From positions 186,001 through 250,000 of the forward strand of contig JAQOOI010000053.1 in the NCBI GenBank assembly GCA_028554645.1: DNA of 64,000 nt, read 5' to 3'. Positions 22,401-35,522 of the stretch are shown in pieces; positions within the stretch are counted from its first letter, which is position 1; every line of letters starts with the position of its first letter. Below the pieces are notes generated by a model, which saw only the letters and a list, made by a program, of their open reading frames with translations, was not told where the DNA came from and ran no database searches. Position numbers and translations under genes: made by a program. Origin of the DNA: Omphalotus guepiniiformis (lineage: Eukaryota; Basidiomycota; Agaricomycetes; Agaricales; Omphalotaceae).

Positions 22401-25400
22401 CGAGAGTCTAAATTATCTCCTGATCCCTTTGTTTAAAACGTGCTGGGTAAGTAGCCCCTCTCCCCCAAATGGCGGTATATTCCTTGTTTACGATTGGGTC
22501 AAGATCAATAGGTCACAATCGGGTTTTAGTACACCTTCCTGAATGTCGTGAGATCACGAACCACATGTCCGAGAGTTTCTTTCTCTCCCCCCTCCTCATT
22601 GATCTGGAATTACTTACCCCCTTCCTCCCGGAGATGAACGTGTGATCCGATTACGTGAAGTAACCTTCAACAAAAAGCTGTTGAATGGGTGCTAAAAGAG
22701 TCACCCTTTCTCTATGGTATGTAGACGCATGTCCTGGACTGACGCGGTTCCAGTGCTATTCAAAGGGCATGCACTTTTGATCGATTGATACCAGATAAAA
22801 AACAAGATCTGTAAGCGACCTTTATATTCCACAGTAACATATGTATGTATCTTCGTGATTTATAAGGATCCACACTTCAAAATGCGATAACGGAAGGGAC
22901 ACAAAAGGATCGGGTTGAACCGTTAAACCCTTTCATTTCTACGTCATGGTGTATGAACATATAAGTAAACTGAGCGCCACAGTACCTTTGTCTGAAAAAG
23001 TGCTTCGTCAGAGGATTCCTTCACAATCATAAGGTACGTTGGCCCTCATAGAGTCACATCTTCCTTCCATCAGAACATGATGTTCAATCTTTGTCGTCAA
23101 AATTCCTGCCGTGATGACCAGGCTTGCCCTTCGGGCGTTGCACTAGGTACTCGCCCGAGCAGCGCACTAACTTATCTTAAGACGCCTCATGTACGGATGT
23201 CGCCAATATAGTTAGTCCTTTCAGAATCAGAAACAAAGGGGACGAATTTTGACTCTGAGCGCTGAAACTTTAGTAAACCGAATCGCGGTTACAGGGTTTT
23301 TAGTGCGAATGTATTTACGTTGACACTTCAACAGCTATGTATTTCATAGCTGTATGTATGTAGCTGTAAGAGAAGTTAAGAAGAGAATCCCATTAGGCTT
23401 GTCTACATCTTCGGAGCTTTCCCCCATTATAAGCGCTGCTAGATCCCACGGACGGGTAATATGTATGTATGTAGTCGTGTTACAGCTGACGCGACTACAT
23501 GGTCCTTTGGTGAAACAATGAGCTCATCAAGTTACTCTATGTCGGTGCCGCAACTCAGGAACAGCTGTCATTCGTTCGGTAACTATTAAGATGGATGAGT
23601 GGATGGATAGGAGTGGGCTGTCGGACATACTCACTATCTAGAGGAGAAAGAACCTTCGTTCACCTCTGAAAGCCGCCTCCTAGAGGTGCGAAGTTTCCAG
23701 CAGAACATGCGAATGTACATCTCGAAGCTGGAGATAAGGGGTGATAAAGCTGAGAAAGATAAGAAAATGAGATGTATGTACGGGGTTTACAAGGTCGAGT
23801 ATAATCGGTAAAGAAGTGTGTTTCGCTTCGTTTTGAAATCTTTTGTTTGAGAAGATTAAGATCCCGCAGGCAGGAGAAGAAAGAAAAAGTGGCGGCAGCC
23901 TAGAAACATACGGTACGTCAGCCATCGCTTCGCGAAAAAGAAGAAGAAGATCGAAATAATGTCGTCAGATCGGACTAAAAGACAACAAGTAATGGTTACA
24001 GACTGTAGAACACTATAAGTACCTGACGCAAAACATCTTCACGATTAGGTTTTAATCGAACGTACGGGTTCGCAATTCTAGTCCACCATTGCAATTTTCC
24101 CTCTCTCTCTCCGCGTAACAACCGAACCCAACGTTATCGTATCTGAATTCCGAAAAGACCTTGACAATCGAAGAGAACAAAGAACGTCATATTATTTATA
24201 TTTTCTGATAAACGGATATTAAAGATAAGACGAGGCGCGTATACTTACGAATTACGGTAGTGGTACAGTGTTCGGCGATGCTCAGCACCCTACAGAATCC
24301 GTTGCAGGCGACCTTTTTTTTACGTCTGAGCGTATTGTGCGGAGAGATACTAATTAAGCGTTATCTTCCCGATATGATAGAGCCCACAACCACTTACATG
24401 AACCTATTGTACTTTTGTGTGTACGCAGAACTGACATATATGCTTCAACTTGAACGCCGGTCATCATTCGTATACTTAACCTACATCCTATCAGAGAACC
24501 ATCGAATCTTCAAAGAAGGAAGCATACGTACGGTTATAATAGTTCAACGTTCACGGCTCTCCTTCGAAGGTTCCGCAGAGCGAGCGCTGGCATTCTCTAC
24601 CAAACACACGTGTCAAGTTGCCACTATCCCTCTTCCACTTATCCCCGAAGGACCCCGGAGGTAAGACGCACGCAGTCCTTGAAGCTTGAAGTATTACATT
24701 ATTCCGCCATCACAATCGCAACATCCTTCGTTTGAATGATGAATGAGCTCGACTCATACAAAAGGAAGGAAGGCAGAATAGCTGAGCTCATCAGGCTATA
24801 TAAATCATACCATCTTGGATTCAGATCGCGAACAAGGGTGTACAGGTGCCAGCGCTAGCGTTGAACCCATATACGTGACCCTAATTAAAGACTTCTCCAT
24901 TCGATACAGCCAACCCAACCCAGCGATTCCGAAATTAACATCAGAAAGGAATGATGCTCCAATATTGGATACAGCAGAAAATGGATGAGGGCGAGTCACA
25001 TATCTAGACGCCTGAGCTTGAGAAAGGCTGTTGGGATCGTGATGGTCGATGTCGATGAGTGTCAGTTGTAACTTGTATGCGCACCTCGAAAGATGACTCG
25101 GCAGTCGGAGTTTAAAGATTGACCGCCCTCCTTACAGACACACAAGGACAAACACAAACAGCCACCTCTACGCTTTGACTCGAACGTTCAGGATATACAA
25201 CTGGTTCTCTACGAAAATTGGCCAAAACAGCTCTACTAGTACTGCAAAGAACACGAATCTACAGTGCAAGGGTGCTTTATCACAAAGCCTATCACCATTC
25301 AAGGTTCCGAGCGCCGGGCGAACGCTATCTGAGCTTACCTCCGCCTCCGCAGCCGCCAGATACAGTGCACTGTACAGTATATCGAACAAGTGCAAGGCTT

Positions 25401-27794
25401 CCGCCTCAACTCTGTACAGAGTACCTCCATCGTCCTCAAGAGGGTACGGAACCTCGAACGTATTCGCATTCCCCGGGGGCCTAATGCCGTTTTCGGCCCC
25501 TTATCTACATTCTACATACTAACATGATACAGTACATCGGACATCCTCGACTTCGGACTCGGTCTCTCGGTCTCGGTCGGTATCTAGTATCTACATACCG
25601 CTATACCAGTAACCACGTTGCGGCGTTGTCAGTCATTGCATGATCAATGGGTTTAAATCGCAGGAAAAGCCCTCCCTAGGATCCGGGAAGCCCTATTGGA
25701 ATTTGGAAGGAAGCCTTACAAAGTACTAGTACAGGAATCCGGTTCAAGTTTATTGCAGATCATCTCCTTTGTCCACGTTGATATTGATTTTACCTCTAAC
25801 TTCTTTCACAGGATCAGGATCTTTCTTCTTTCTTCTACTGGTGCGGTGTACTGGTGTGAGCCTCTTTGAGGCTACGAGGGTCACCAGGTTTTACTTTGTG
25901 GCATCGCATCGCAGGTTTCCAACGGGTTTCCAATACCACATGGTCTTTTTGCTTTTTCCTTTTGCCCAGTTGTTCTTGCATGCACTTTACCTCCGCCCCC
26001 GATGGATCTATGTACTGACCTGGATACCTGGGTACACACACACACACGCTATGTACGTCCTCTGTTTACTCAGTTCACTAACATGGAAAATGTTACAATG
26101 CCAATGCCAATGCATATGTATGTTGTTGCTTCTATTCCAACAAAGTTCCCTCTCCCACTGTTTCTGACTACACAATTCTGTGACAGGTACCCTGGCCAGC
26201 CACCTGGTTGTCCGAGTCGTCGTTGTTCTTGCTATCATATCCGAGTCCACGGTTTAGTCGTGCAAGTTCCTCGTGCCCCACAGCTGCCTACTGTTAGTGT
26301 CTCAGTGTCGATGATACAGCAAGTCCAAACCATTCTCGGATAACCACTTTGTTGTGTCGGGGAAGAATTGCGCGCTAACCGTCGACCACGATGGTCCATA
26401 CAGATACCCAAGTGTCCCTCGGGAAAGGTCCGCAAGGATTCCTACATAATGTGATCGTCGGTCGGTCGTTGGAAACTACATATACATACCTAAATATCTA
26501 GGAAATAGGAATACCGTTTTCGTCAGATATGTCCTGGGGTTCAAGTTTGTTTCCATGTTACGCGTGTATCCAACGAATCAACTAACCAACACATGTAACT
26601 ATGTACATAGAATTTCTCATAAGACAAGGCCGCATGCGATAGTACGATACGATACCCCTGTACACATGCACATGCACCCGTATGCACCCCCCCATCCCCA
26701 CCCCCTGGGCTGGCACCCCTCTTCCATCGATAGTGTTCTCAGTTCTGAGTTCTCAATTCTCAGCACTAGTTCCTAAGTACGTTCTCACTGTGGTCACGCT
26801 CACGCCCCCATGTGATATGATAGTCAGACTCAGTGAGAGCCGCTCGAACGTCAACCCCCCCTGGAAGGGAAGGGATTCGATTCGAGGTTTGTTGATAACA
26901 AAGTCGGATCTTGAGCTCATTCTCGTTATTTTGGTATGGACTACGACGACTAGTACGTATATATTTCACTTGATAGTAGATACTGTATTTATTCATCAAG
27001 TTCAAAGGAATACACTTCGTTCACCCTCGATTTTAAATCTCCAAGACGCCTCCCCGGACCTCACCTAACCTAACCTCACGCATCCTAGTGAATCCATTTA
27101 CAGTATAGCTTGTAGGTACTTAGCTCGCATTATACGAAAGCAACGGCCCGAGTCCTATTCCATGTGCGTCGTCCAGTATCCGTCAGCCTAGCCTAGTAGG
27201 CTATCAATCGCCCGAGATATCGATAAGTAGTCACATACGCCACCAAAGATTCCTCTATGATAATGCAACCTACTTGTTCAGTTAAGGATTTGTATCATGA
27301 TGTATGCGCATCGCAGACGGCATTTGAGGGATTTCAAGTTGGGCGCTCACCCGAGTCGGCCCGCGAGGAAAACTTGTGATATGTACTTGTGATACTGTAC
27401 AATGAAATACGTGCATTCATTAAATCCTGTTAGTTTAGCTTATTGAATAATGGACGATGGTTATAGTTCAGGTAAAGGATTTTTCATGCGGACTTTGCGG
27501 AGGTTCAAGCTATGTAAGCTTCTTTGGCCTAGGCCCTGCTGCAAACGTTGACGTTGACGTTGAGCGCTTGAGCGCTTGTTGTCCGTCAACAGATCCACGT
27601 CAGCGAAAACCGAATAGACGCCGACCAGTGACTGATGCGGTACCTATATTCTTTGCTTCTCCCCCTTCTTCACGCGTTCACGAATCGTCATGCAATGCTA
27701 CAGCCGCGACGGTCCTCTTTCTCACTTCCAACTACATAACCATCCTACCTCCTCTCCTCCTCGCATCGCTCTTTAACCCACCCTAACTTCCAAA
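19405..27794. other. Gene-poor 8.4-kb region
   Basis: I see no supported gene. The open frames at 21539-22041, 24260-24664 and 25769-26167 are short, low-complexity or without family features. Small repeats include a run of gtacat units (20309-20340), tandem ctgaaatt (20667-20690), a 9-bp-arm hairpin (23331-23353), gtatgtatgtag motifs, a CA repeat (26036-26048) and cgttga repeats near 27550. No reverse transcriptase, transposase or RNA gene was recognised. Confidence 0.5.
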
Positions 27795-28352
27795 ATGCCA
27801 ACAAGTATAACCCAAGCAATAACCTTCCTAACCAAAACCTCTCCTCCTCATCATACGAATCATACCCATACCATCGACACCCACCCCAACATAAACAACC
27901 TAACAATCCCAACCGTTCTCCGAACCTACATCCAAATAGCAGGCTACAAATCCCTCTGTTCAGACGCTCTAACCGCTTTCGAGCATGCGTTGGATAAAGA
28001 GAAGGAGCCTTGCGGTTCCGAGTCAACCTCAAACTCACTAAGTCTCAATCTCAACGATAGAGAATGGGAACTCATCCTCGTCAAAAGACTCCGAGAAGAA
28101 TATTGGTTAGATAAACTCGGTGGAAAGAAGGGGCACGAAACTGTTTGTGCTTGTGAAGCTTGTGGGAGGGTTAGGTTGACGAGTAGGAAGGAGGTTGGGC
28201 GTCACGGTGCGCGTACGGTGGACTCGGAGGGGGGAGGGGCAGATCATGATGCATCGGAAGCATCGGGCGCGATTTCGAGGAAGAAACTCGGAGAGCGAAG
28301 AACGGGAACTAGGAAGGGACGAGTCTCGAAGTCGAAGAGGAAGATCGTTTAG
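27795..28352 (+). CDS. Unrecognised 185-residue protein
   Basis: This is a single open frame that starts MPTSITQAITFL. It has a His/Thr-rich stretch at residues 18-32, a helical-looking middle (around LNDREWELILVKRLREEYWL), a CACEACGR motif with three Cys spaced as in a small metal site, and a very basic C-terminal tail (RRTGTRKGRVSKSKRKIV) that could be a nuclear localisation signal. I recognise no family. The codon pattern and length make it plausible but not certain. Its only near neighbour is the tRNA-Ser gene. Confidence 0.45.
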   Translation: MPTSITQAITFLTKTSPPHHTNHTHTIDTHPNINNLTIPTVLRTYIQIAGYKSLCSDALTAFEHALDKEKEPCGSESTSNSLSLNLNDREWELILVKRLREEYWLDKLGGKKGHETVCACEACGRVRLTSRKEVGRHGARTVDSEGGGADHDASEASGAISRKKLGERRTGTRKGRVSKSKRKIV

Positions 28353-28724
28353 ATCGTTTACGGCGAGGAGCGGGGGGGATGTCGATGAGGGTACAGGTGA
28401 GGATTTTTGAGTTGAGTTACCGGATAATTGTTCATTCATAGCTTCAGGTTGTGACACGTAAAACAGGAGCGGGGATGTAAATATACGACGTGTGGTGACG
28501 ATTGGGATCTTCGCGATGTTCAAAACGAGTACGAGGAAGCCGGGGGAGGGGTGTTTATGGAACGATTAACAATACATGTAGTGTAGAAAGACTTGGGGGA
28601 AAAAAACTGTTAGATTAACTTGGATCGGTATAAAACGTCGTGTCGTCGCATTTTACCTGTCAATTTCACAGCGTAAATATATATATACCAATCAAAAAAA
28701 GTACAACCACAAAGGCATTGCAAT
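28353..28724. other. Short intergenic gap
   Basis: No gene seen. An AT dinucleotide run lies at 28677-28688, just downstream (3') of the tRNA gene on the minus strand. Confidence 0.4.
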
Positions 28725-28828
28725 CGACGCCAGCAGGATTTGAACCTGCGCCCTCAAAGAGGAACAGATGTCCTCGACAATCGAAGAGAAATTCTAATCT
28801 GTCGCCGTAACCACTTGGCTATAGCGCC
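28725..28828 (-). tRNA. tRNA-Ser (anticodon AGA) with a 22-nt intron
   Basis: The minus strand folds as a class II tRNA. The acceptor is GGCGCTA paired with TGGCGTC plus discriminator G, as expected for Ser. The D arm is GCC...GGC, the anticodon stem ACAGA/TCTGT with loop TTAGAA, anticodon AGA, a long variable arm (TCCTCTTTGAGG) and T arm GCAGGTTCAAATCCTGC. A 22-nt intron lies one base 3' of the anticodon, leaving an 82-nt mature tRNA. It decodes UCU, and UCC/UCA after inosine modification. Confidence 0.95.
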
Positions 28829-30109
28829 TTGGGAATCAAGGAAATCAACTGACTGGTATGGTTCTGGTTGCCTGAGTCTCACGTTTCTACCAGCAATGGT
28901 CATCAGTCGACAGGACAGACTCGGAGTATTATCTATAAGTTCCACTCCCCCTAAGCGCTGTGCAGACTCTAGGATGCAGGACCTTCAAGAGACAAACATT
29001 GAGTGCAATCGTCAAAGCTTTACGGATGCATGAGCTTTTGATACAACCCACCTCCGAGTCCATAAAGTCCTGCCAACGCGCTCCGCTCGCAGTGAATAGA
29101 CGCTCGTCGAAATTGAATGTTCGTATACTTAAACTTAATTCATGGTGTAGGTTGAACGCATAAAGCGACTGATTTCCTCCTGGTATTGAAGCGCCTTGAA
29201 CGTTACACATATCCGTCAGCTCTTGCAGTTATGATCACCAAATAATAGAGACGCGCCTCGTGAATTCGTGAAACATACGTATTTCGTAGTGATACCCCGT
29301 CAAAGACCTGCCTATCACATCCACGGTTTCCTGCTGTCCTCGTCCCAAGAGGTGGCTGATGAGATGGTCCTGCCAAGAAGGTACTCTAGAGGCAACGATG
29401 CTGCACGGAATGACTGAGATGTTTAAGAGGTTTGGATGGGTTTACATAAGAGTCGCGACCCACCTGACAGTCACGTTCCCTCCAAAACCCACGTGGCACG
29501 TGCAATTCAACTTCAACGAACAAAAACCTCCCCGCTCCAGTCAAGGCTGAACGTTTGAACCTCTTCAGCTTTCATTCAAACATCATGGAAATCAAACAGA
29601 TAATACCTCTGCGATAAACGTTACAGAATGGACCAGGCGATTATTGTCGTGAGATGGGTGCTTGGGTCAGGATTAATATTCAGGCCTCAGGATCTGGGAA
29701 TTCAGAGCATCGTAACTTGGTGAGCAAGGAGCATGTTGTTGTCAAGAGAGATATAGTAGGAGTAATAAATCGTAATTGTAGGATGTCCTGCATTACACTC
29801 CGTGCGGCACATACGAATTCGTTGACTCGTAATGCTTGCACTCAGATACTACGACCAGCATTGTCAAGGTCTATCCGCAAAACTTGGGAACGAAAAGTTG
29901 TAACATTTGCCGGAAAATACATGAAGGAAAGGAATGTGGGCATGTACTCTGTACTACTAGAACGCTTAAAAACACCAGATACTCAAACGAATGTAAAGAT
30001 CAAAACAAACTATTCAGCTTCAAAGCTTCACTTCCAATCCTCGAAATCCCAATCAAAAAAAAAAGTCCAAAGGGGGCAGACAGCACCCGCAGCAGCATCC
30101 GTATCCAAT
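28829..30109. other. Intergenic, contains the left inverted repeat
   Basis: No supported gene. 29138-29505 is one arm of the inverted repeat that encloses the NLR gene. The long plus-strand frame at 29654-30241 overlaps the NLR 3' end and is probably a shadow. Confidence 0.45.
29138..29505 (+). repeat. Left arm of diverged inverted repeat around the NLR
   Basis: The reverse complement of 37003-37348 aligns along most of this stretch. Anchors are CCGTCAGCTCTTG, CGCCTCGTGAATTC, TTTCGTAGTG, GTCAAAGACCTGC/GTCAAGGACCTGC, AGAGTCGCGA and the run TGACAGTCACGTTCCCTCCA followed by AAACCCACGTGGC. Confidence 0.8.
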
Positions 30110-33100
30110 TCAAACTTCGACTCGCTCCCTGGAGCCAGGGATCCAAGCCTCAGTCCACTCCTCTCCAAATTTAAACGACGAGGAATCAATATGAACAGCA
30201 TGATTCGCGATATGAGGCGGGATAGTAAGAACTTGTGGTGATTTGAACCCTGCGTGTAGATGTCCCGGAATCCACAATAATTTGTGGTTTTGCTCGTCGT
30301 CTTTGACGCTGACGAGCCAGTGGGAAGAGTTACCTGAGTGTTTGCGCGTCACGGTCCGAGGAGGAAGGGAGGTATGTTCCGTTTCCTTTTCTGTTTTTGT
30401 TTTTGTTTCCTGCGAATTCATTCTCCATTGGTTGATTAAGGAGGTTTGGTATGCCGTGGTGAAGGAACTCGATGAACCTGGGTTGGTTTGGGGTGAAGTG
30501 AGTTCGAGTCCTTGTTCCGCCGCCCAGATCCTAACACTCCCATCATACGAACCAGAAACGATAGACTTTCCATCCTTCGAATACGCAACGCACTTGACTC
30601 CACCAGGGTGTCCCAAAAACTTCATCACCTCACGTCCACTCTCAACACTCCAAACCCTAACACTCCCATCATCCGATCCCGATACAATACGACTCCCATC
30701 AGGCGAATACGCAACAGACGTCACCTCCTCCAAATGACCTCCCTCAAATCTCATCACTTCCTTTCTCGTCTCAACACTCCAAACCCTAACAATACCATCC
30801 CCCGACCCAGAAACAACGTACTTGCCATCGGGTGCATACGCAACAGACGTAACGCGAACCCCCGCGTATCCCGTAAGCTGTAGCTGTACCACCTGATGTC
30901 CATACTCACTACTCCAAATCATAACAACCCCATCATGAGATCCAGAAGCGATGTATTCTCCGTCAGGTGAATACGCTATCGAAGAAACTAGGTCTTTATG
31001 TCCTTTAAGCTGCATTTCCTGACGACCCGACTTGACGTTCCAAATGATGAGTGTACGATCGTACGACCCAGAAGCGACGTAGTGACCATTCGGTGAAAAA
31101 GCAACTGAACTGATACTGTTGCTATGGCCTTTGAGTAGAAGGATTTCACGTCCAGATTGCATATTCCAAAGCCGTATAGAGGTATCAGGAGCGCCTGATC
31201 CAGAAACAACGAACCTCTTATCCGGTGCAAACGCAACAGCGTTGACCCAAAACGAATGTCCTTCAAACTGCAGTTCCTGTTTCCCCGTCTCGGCATTCAA
31301 AATCTTCACCGTACAATCCGAAGACCCAACAACGATATACTTCCCATCAGGTGAATACGCCACAGAATTGACCCAATCCGTAATCTGCGGTTCTTGTGGC
31401 CCAGATAACGTACTCCAAATTCTTACAATCCTATCATTCGACACCGAAGCAATCCGGCATCCATCTCTTGAATACGCCACACCGGTTACTCTGAATCTCG
31501 CGCCTGTAAACTTGCGTTCTTCTTCTCCAGAGTCAACGTTCCACGTCCTCGTAGTCCTATCCTCGGATCCAGATACGATATGCTTTCCATCAGGTGAAAA
31601 AGCAACCGCATTAACCCAATCACCATGTCCCAAAAGTACTTTCTCTTCCCTCCCAGTCTCCGCATTCCAAATCCTAATTGTATCATCCGCAGACCCAGAC
31701 GCAATCAACTTTCCATCAGGTGAATACACCACGGAAATAACCAAGAACGTATGTCCAATAAGCTGAACCTCCTCTCTCGTTCCCACATCCCAAATCCGAA
31801 CCGTATGATCTGTAGACCCAAAAACGATATGTTTCCCATCAGGTGAATACGCAACAGAATAAGCCATATGATCTCCATGCGAAACCCGCATTTGTTGTTC
31901 ACCAGTGGTACTATCCCAAACACGTATAGTCCAATCATTTGATCCAGAAACGATATGTTGTCCATCAGGTGAATAGGCGATACAAAGCACACCACCATCA
32001 TGTCCTGCAATCACCAATTCCCGTTCTCCAGACTCTGTATTCCACATACACAAAGTCTTATCATTTGACCCAGAAGCAATGTGTCTTCCATCCGGAGAAT
32101 AAATCAACGCATTGACCTGACCAGTATGTCCCTCCATGCCTTGACCAATAGCTTCTCCAGTCTCCACACTCCATTGTCTGATGAGGCCAGTGATTAACCC
32201 CACTACAATGTACCTCCCATCTAATGAGTACGCAACACACTCAATAGCAGCTTCTTCTGACATCTGCTGAATCACCACAGGCCATTTCCTCGGAATTTCA
32301 GCAATTTGAATTATTTGACCCATGTGTTTTTGAAAGGTTCGTCTGAGCCAGGTGTCTGTTGGTGTCATTGGAAGTGCAGAGATATAGAGATGTGCGGCAC
32401 TTTCTGTGATTGGTCCAGAGAATGCATCAATGAACTGGTGAATCTCTTCCAGGTGTTCAAATAGATGTCCAGATTCATTCTATGAGAGAAAACAGAAAAC
32501 TTGTAAGGTTTATTGGAGTTGATGTATAGAAGATAACTGACCTTGAGACAACTCTTCAATCTAATTATACTCTCTCTAACCACATAAACATTCCCCATCA
32601 AACTAACAGCCTCAATCCAATATATCATCTTCTCATTCTCCAAAAACCCTAGAATCTTATCCTCCAAAGAAGGTAAATCCTGAGACCCTGCACATTGAGA
32701 TGAATGAGCAGCCCAGTAGCAGCATGCATACTGAACATGTGGAGGTAACACCTCAGAAAGCTGGTTCTCTGATACAGCATCTGCATTAGAGAAGTAAGAT
32801 GACTTGATACCAGCCATATTGAAACTGAGATGTCTGCCCATGATATCAAGACATAACTCTGCTAGCTGGGAATGACAATCAGCTAGATCAAGAGCATATA
32901 CACTCCTAGCTTTCTTCCCAAACATATACTCTGCAAAAGACTGATGGAAAGTGATAGTTCCATCTGGTGCAGGGTAGAAGATTGCCTGAAGCTGATTCAG
33001 GACATGAAGGGTGATCTCTGCTGAGAGATTGGTCTCAAGGAGCTTGCAGAGAGTGTCCTTGGACAGTCCATCAGATAACACAAGGATAGTCCCAGCCAAT

Positions 33101-35522
33101 TTCTGAAAATGAGCTAGACTTTCTGTGTTGTTAGGGATCATCTCCTTGAGAACCATATCATACAAGGCATACAAAGTCCCATATTGCCCTCCCAACCTAG
33201 CAGATTCACTCTGCAACCTGAGCAAAGACCCAACTCTCTGCTGAGAGCCATCACCCTGCTCAACAAACTTCAGTGCAGTCCTTGCCCAGATGAATGATCC
33301 ATCAGCAAGATCTGCCAGGTGTGAAATTTGATCTTGTGGGAGTGTAAGAGAGAGATTGGTAAACCCATACACCAGATACTTCACAAGATCATCCTTGACA
33401 CCTCTAGCTGATGTCAAATCCACCACCTTGGCACAAGACCAGCCCATGATTAAAGGACTGAGATTCCGGTTAGGACGACTCGTGATCACCAAACAGATCC
33501 AATCTGTCTGAGAAGTGAAATACTTCATAAAAGACAAAAGTTCCCTTCTATCTTGAACTGAACCCCACTCATCCAACCCATCAATAATAAGTATGACTTT
33601 TGACCCAGAAGAGTGTTCTACCACTCTAGGAAACTCCTGCAGAGGCTTGTGAAAGAGAAGCTCATACTGCATCTTGAGACTCCTAGGAAGATCACCAGGT
33701 AAGGTATTCTTCAGCACCTTAATGAGACGCTTCCCATATGCTGGTACAGCACATGCTAGCTGGAAACTCAGGGAAGGAAGTAGTCTGCTACAGTCCTCTG
33801 ATCTGGACCCTTTCAGACATTGGAATGTTCCACCAAGGATGATGTTACTGAGAGTACTGATGGAATGTTGGAGTGTGCCTGCTATGCAGCTCTTTCCTGC
33901 ACCTGCTATACCCTCTATCCATATAGCCTGAATGTCCTTCTCAACTACATGACCTCTGATATCAGTCAAGATGTCCTCTCTGGTACCTGAGAGACATTGA
34001 CTAGATAGGTGAGAGTCGAGAGGAGTCAAGGTGTTTTTGAGATGATCCTTCTCATCTAAAAAATATCATGTCTTATTAACCTCTGGAGTAAAGAGTAGAA
34101 AGACAAATGACTTACCCATGGTGATTGTAGAGAATTGACCTAAAAACATCAAGATGTCCTGGTACTGAACCATGAATGCTTGAAATTGCTTGCTGAAATC
34201 CTCGGCCTCTCCAGTGTGGTCATAGAAGAATATCTGATCTACAAAGGGTAGTGTATAGTTAGCCAACATTCTGGTGAACATCTGAAATGGACAAGAACTC
34301 ACCAACCATGTTAACCTCTGATCTCTTGAGAACCAACTTCAAACTCCCAGACATCCATCCAGCTAGGTCCTTGATGATAGTCTCCAAGGAAGCTGAGGGT
34401 AGAGATACTTGATATGCTCTGTCGCCTTCAGAAGCAGTAAGTGACATTGCGTCAAGAAGCTGGGGTATTTGTTTGTTGCAGGATGCTTGATCTTGGAGGT
34501 TCTGTAGTGTGGTGTAAGCTTAGACACTCTCGCAGATAGTCGGTGAACCGTGACTTACCCGGTGAAGCTTGTCCAGATCTTGAATTATTCCTTGCGCAGT
34601 GTCGGTCATCTAATGGACATCCTCCGAGTATCAGAATAGAATTCGGGGAGGATCAAATTGTTGAATTATCTTACCCCAGCCACATCCTTGGTAGCGTGTA
34701 AGAAAGCGTTGACGGCTTCGGAATATACGGACCACTTCTCCAGGACTACGTTGGTAGGCTCGAAAGACTTCAGCGCTTCGGGCAAGGGTTCCTTTAAGGC
34801 AACGTCAAATGAATGTGCGGCGTGTAGTCGGGGTCATTGAGTTCTGCCTACCTTGAGCGTGTTGATGTGGATGGTACCTCCAGCGATCTCAATGTCTAAG
34901 GGTAAGCTCAGTCCTCCTGTCGACGTACCGTGTAGGACGAACGGGCAGCTCACCTTGCGTAACTCCCTCAAAACTAACAAACTTATGCAATACATCCTCA
35001 ATCGCAAGCTCTCCCTTCTTCCAAACACGGTTATGCGCCCAAGGCTTGTAAACCGGATGTTTCTCCTTCACCGTGAAGACGAGGTTGTCCCTGACTGGAA
35101 CGTGTCTGATATCAAACTTCGAATCAGTAGCTGGAAAGCGACCAGAAAGGGCCGGAAGTTTACGATGATGAACGTACATGTTGACTTGTTTCGTCCATTC
35201 CAAAACTTCCTTGGGTTTGATCGCTTTACTCTTCCATAGCTTGGCCTTGTCGTTGTCTCGATGCGAGACCCTGACGTAGATATTCTTCTTCGCGGTGCGT
35301 TCGGGACCTAGGTCGACTTTGATATCTGTCCGGGGCCAAGAAATGAGTTATACTGCGAGGATGATGCAGTTGGAGTGAGAGGTGTAGCTACCTGTTATCT
35401 TCAGAGAAATACTGAATAAAGAAAGCTCATTAGCAATATGTTTGCAATGAAACGTTTCATTGTGATACGCACGTAAATTCCTCGTTTTCAATTCCATTTT
35501 GCGCTTTCGAAATGCACCACAT
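30110..35522 (-). CDS. NOD-like receptor: C2-like N-terminus, NACHT ATPase, 14 WD40 repeats
   Basis: STAND-class signalling ATPase, probably a cytosolic sensor in non-self recognition or programmed cell death. Exons: 35522-35473, 35411-35392, 35325-34954, 34895-34852, 34791-34675, 34609-34559, 34501 to about 34311, 34281-34116, 34055-32542 and 32479-30110, roughly 1,630 residues. The start MWCISKAQNGIENEE was chosen because it alone splices in phase. The first 150 residues have a C2-like pattern (ISLKITDIKVDLG). A helical linker follows, then NACHT with Walker A GIAGAGKS and Walker B LIIDGLDEW, then a winged-helix region ending ALPMTPTDTW. Fourteen WD40 repeats (SPDGKHIVSGS...VRIW type) would make two seven-bladed propellers. 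The intron between exons 7 and 8 is very short or misread (at most about 34 nt). Confidence 0.9.
32397..33466. other. CpG-free block inside the NLR gene
   Basis: Checked line by line: no CpG occurs between those at 32395 and 33467, although G+C is moderate. Depletion continues, with a few exceptions, to about 34200. The WD40-coding part (30110-32390) has ordinary CpG. Confidence 0.8.

Noticed and set aside
25769..26167. Hydrophobic 132-codon frame resembling a membrane protein
   Set aside because: The hydrophobicity comes from T-rich low-complexity DNA, including CA and CAATGC repeats. No family features.
29654..30241. 195-codon plus-strand frame
   Set aside because: It runs antisense over the NLR 3' end, has no family motif, and its amino-acid composition looks like a shadow frame.
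31119..31766. 215-codon plus-strand frame
   Set aside because: Periodic antisense of the WD40 repeats (SPDGK repeats read as FPSGE), a known shadow effect.
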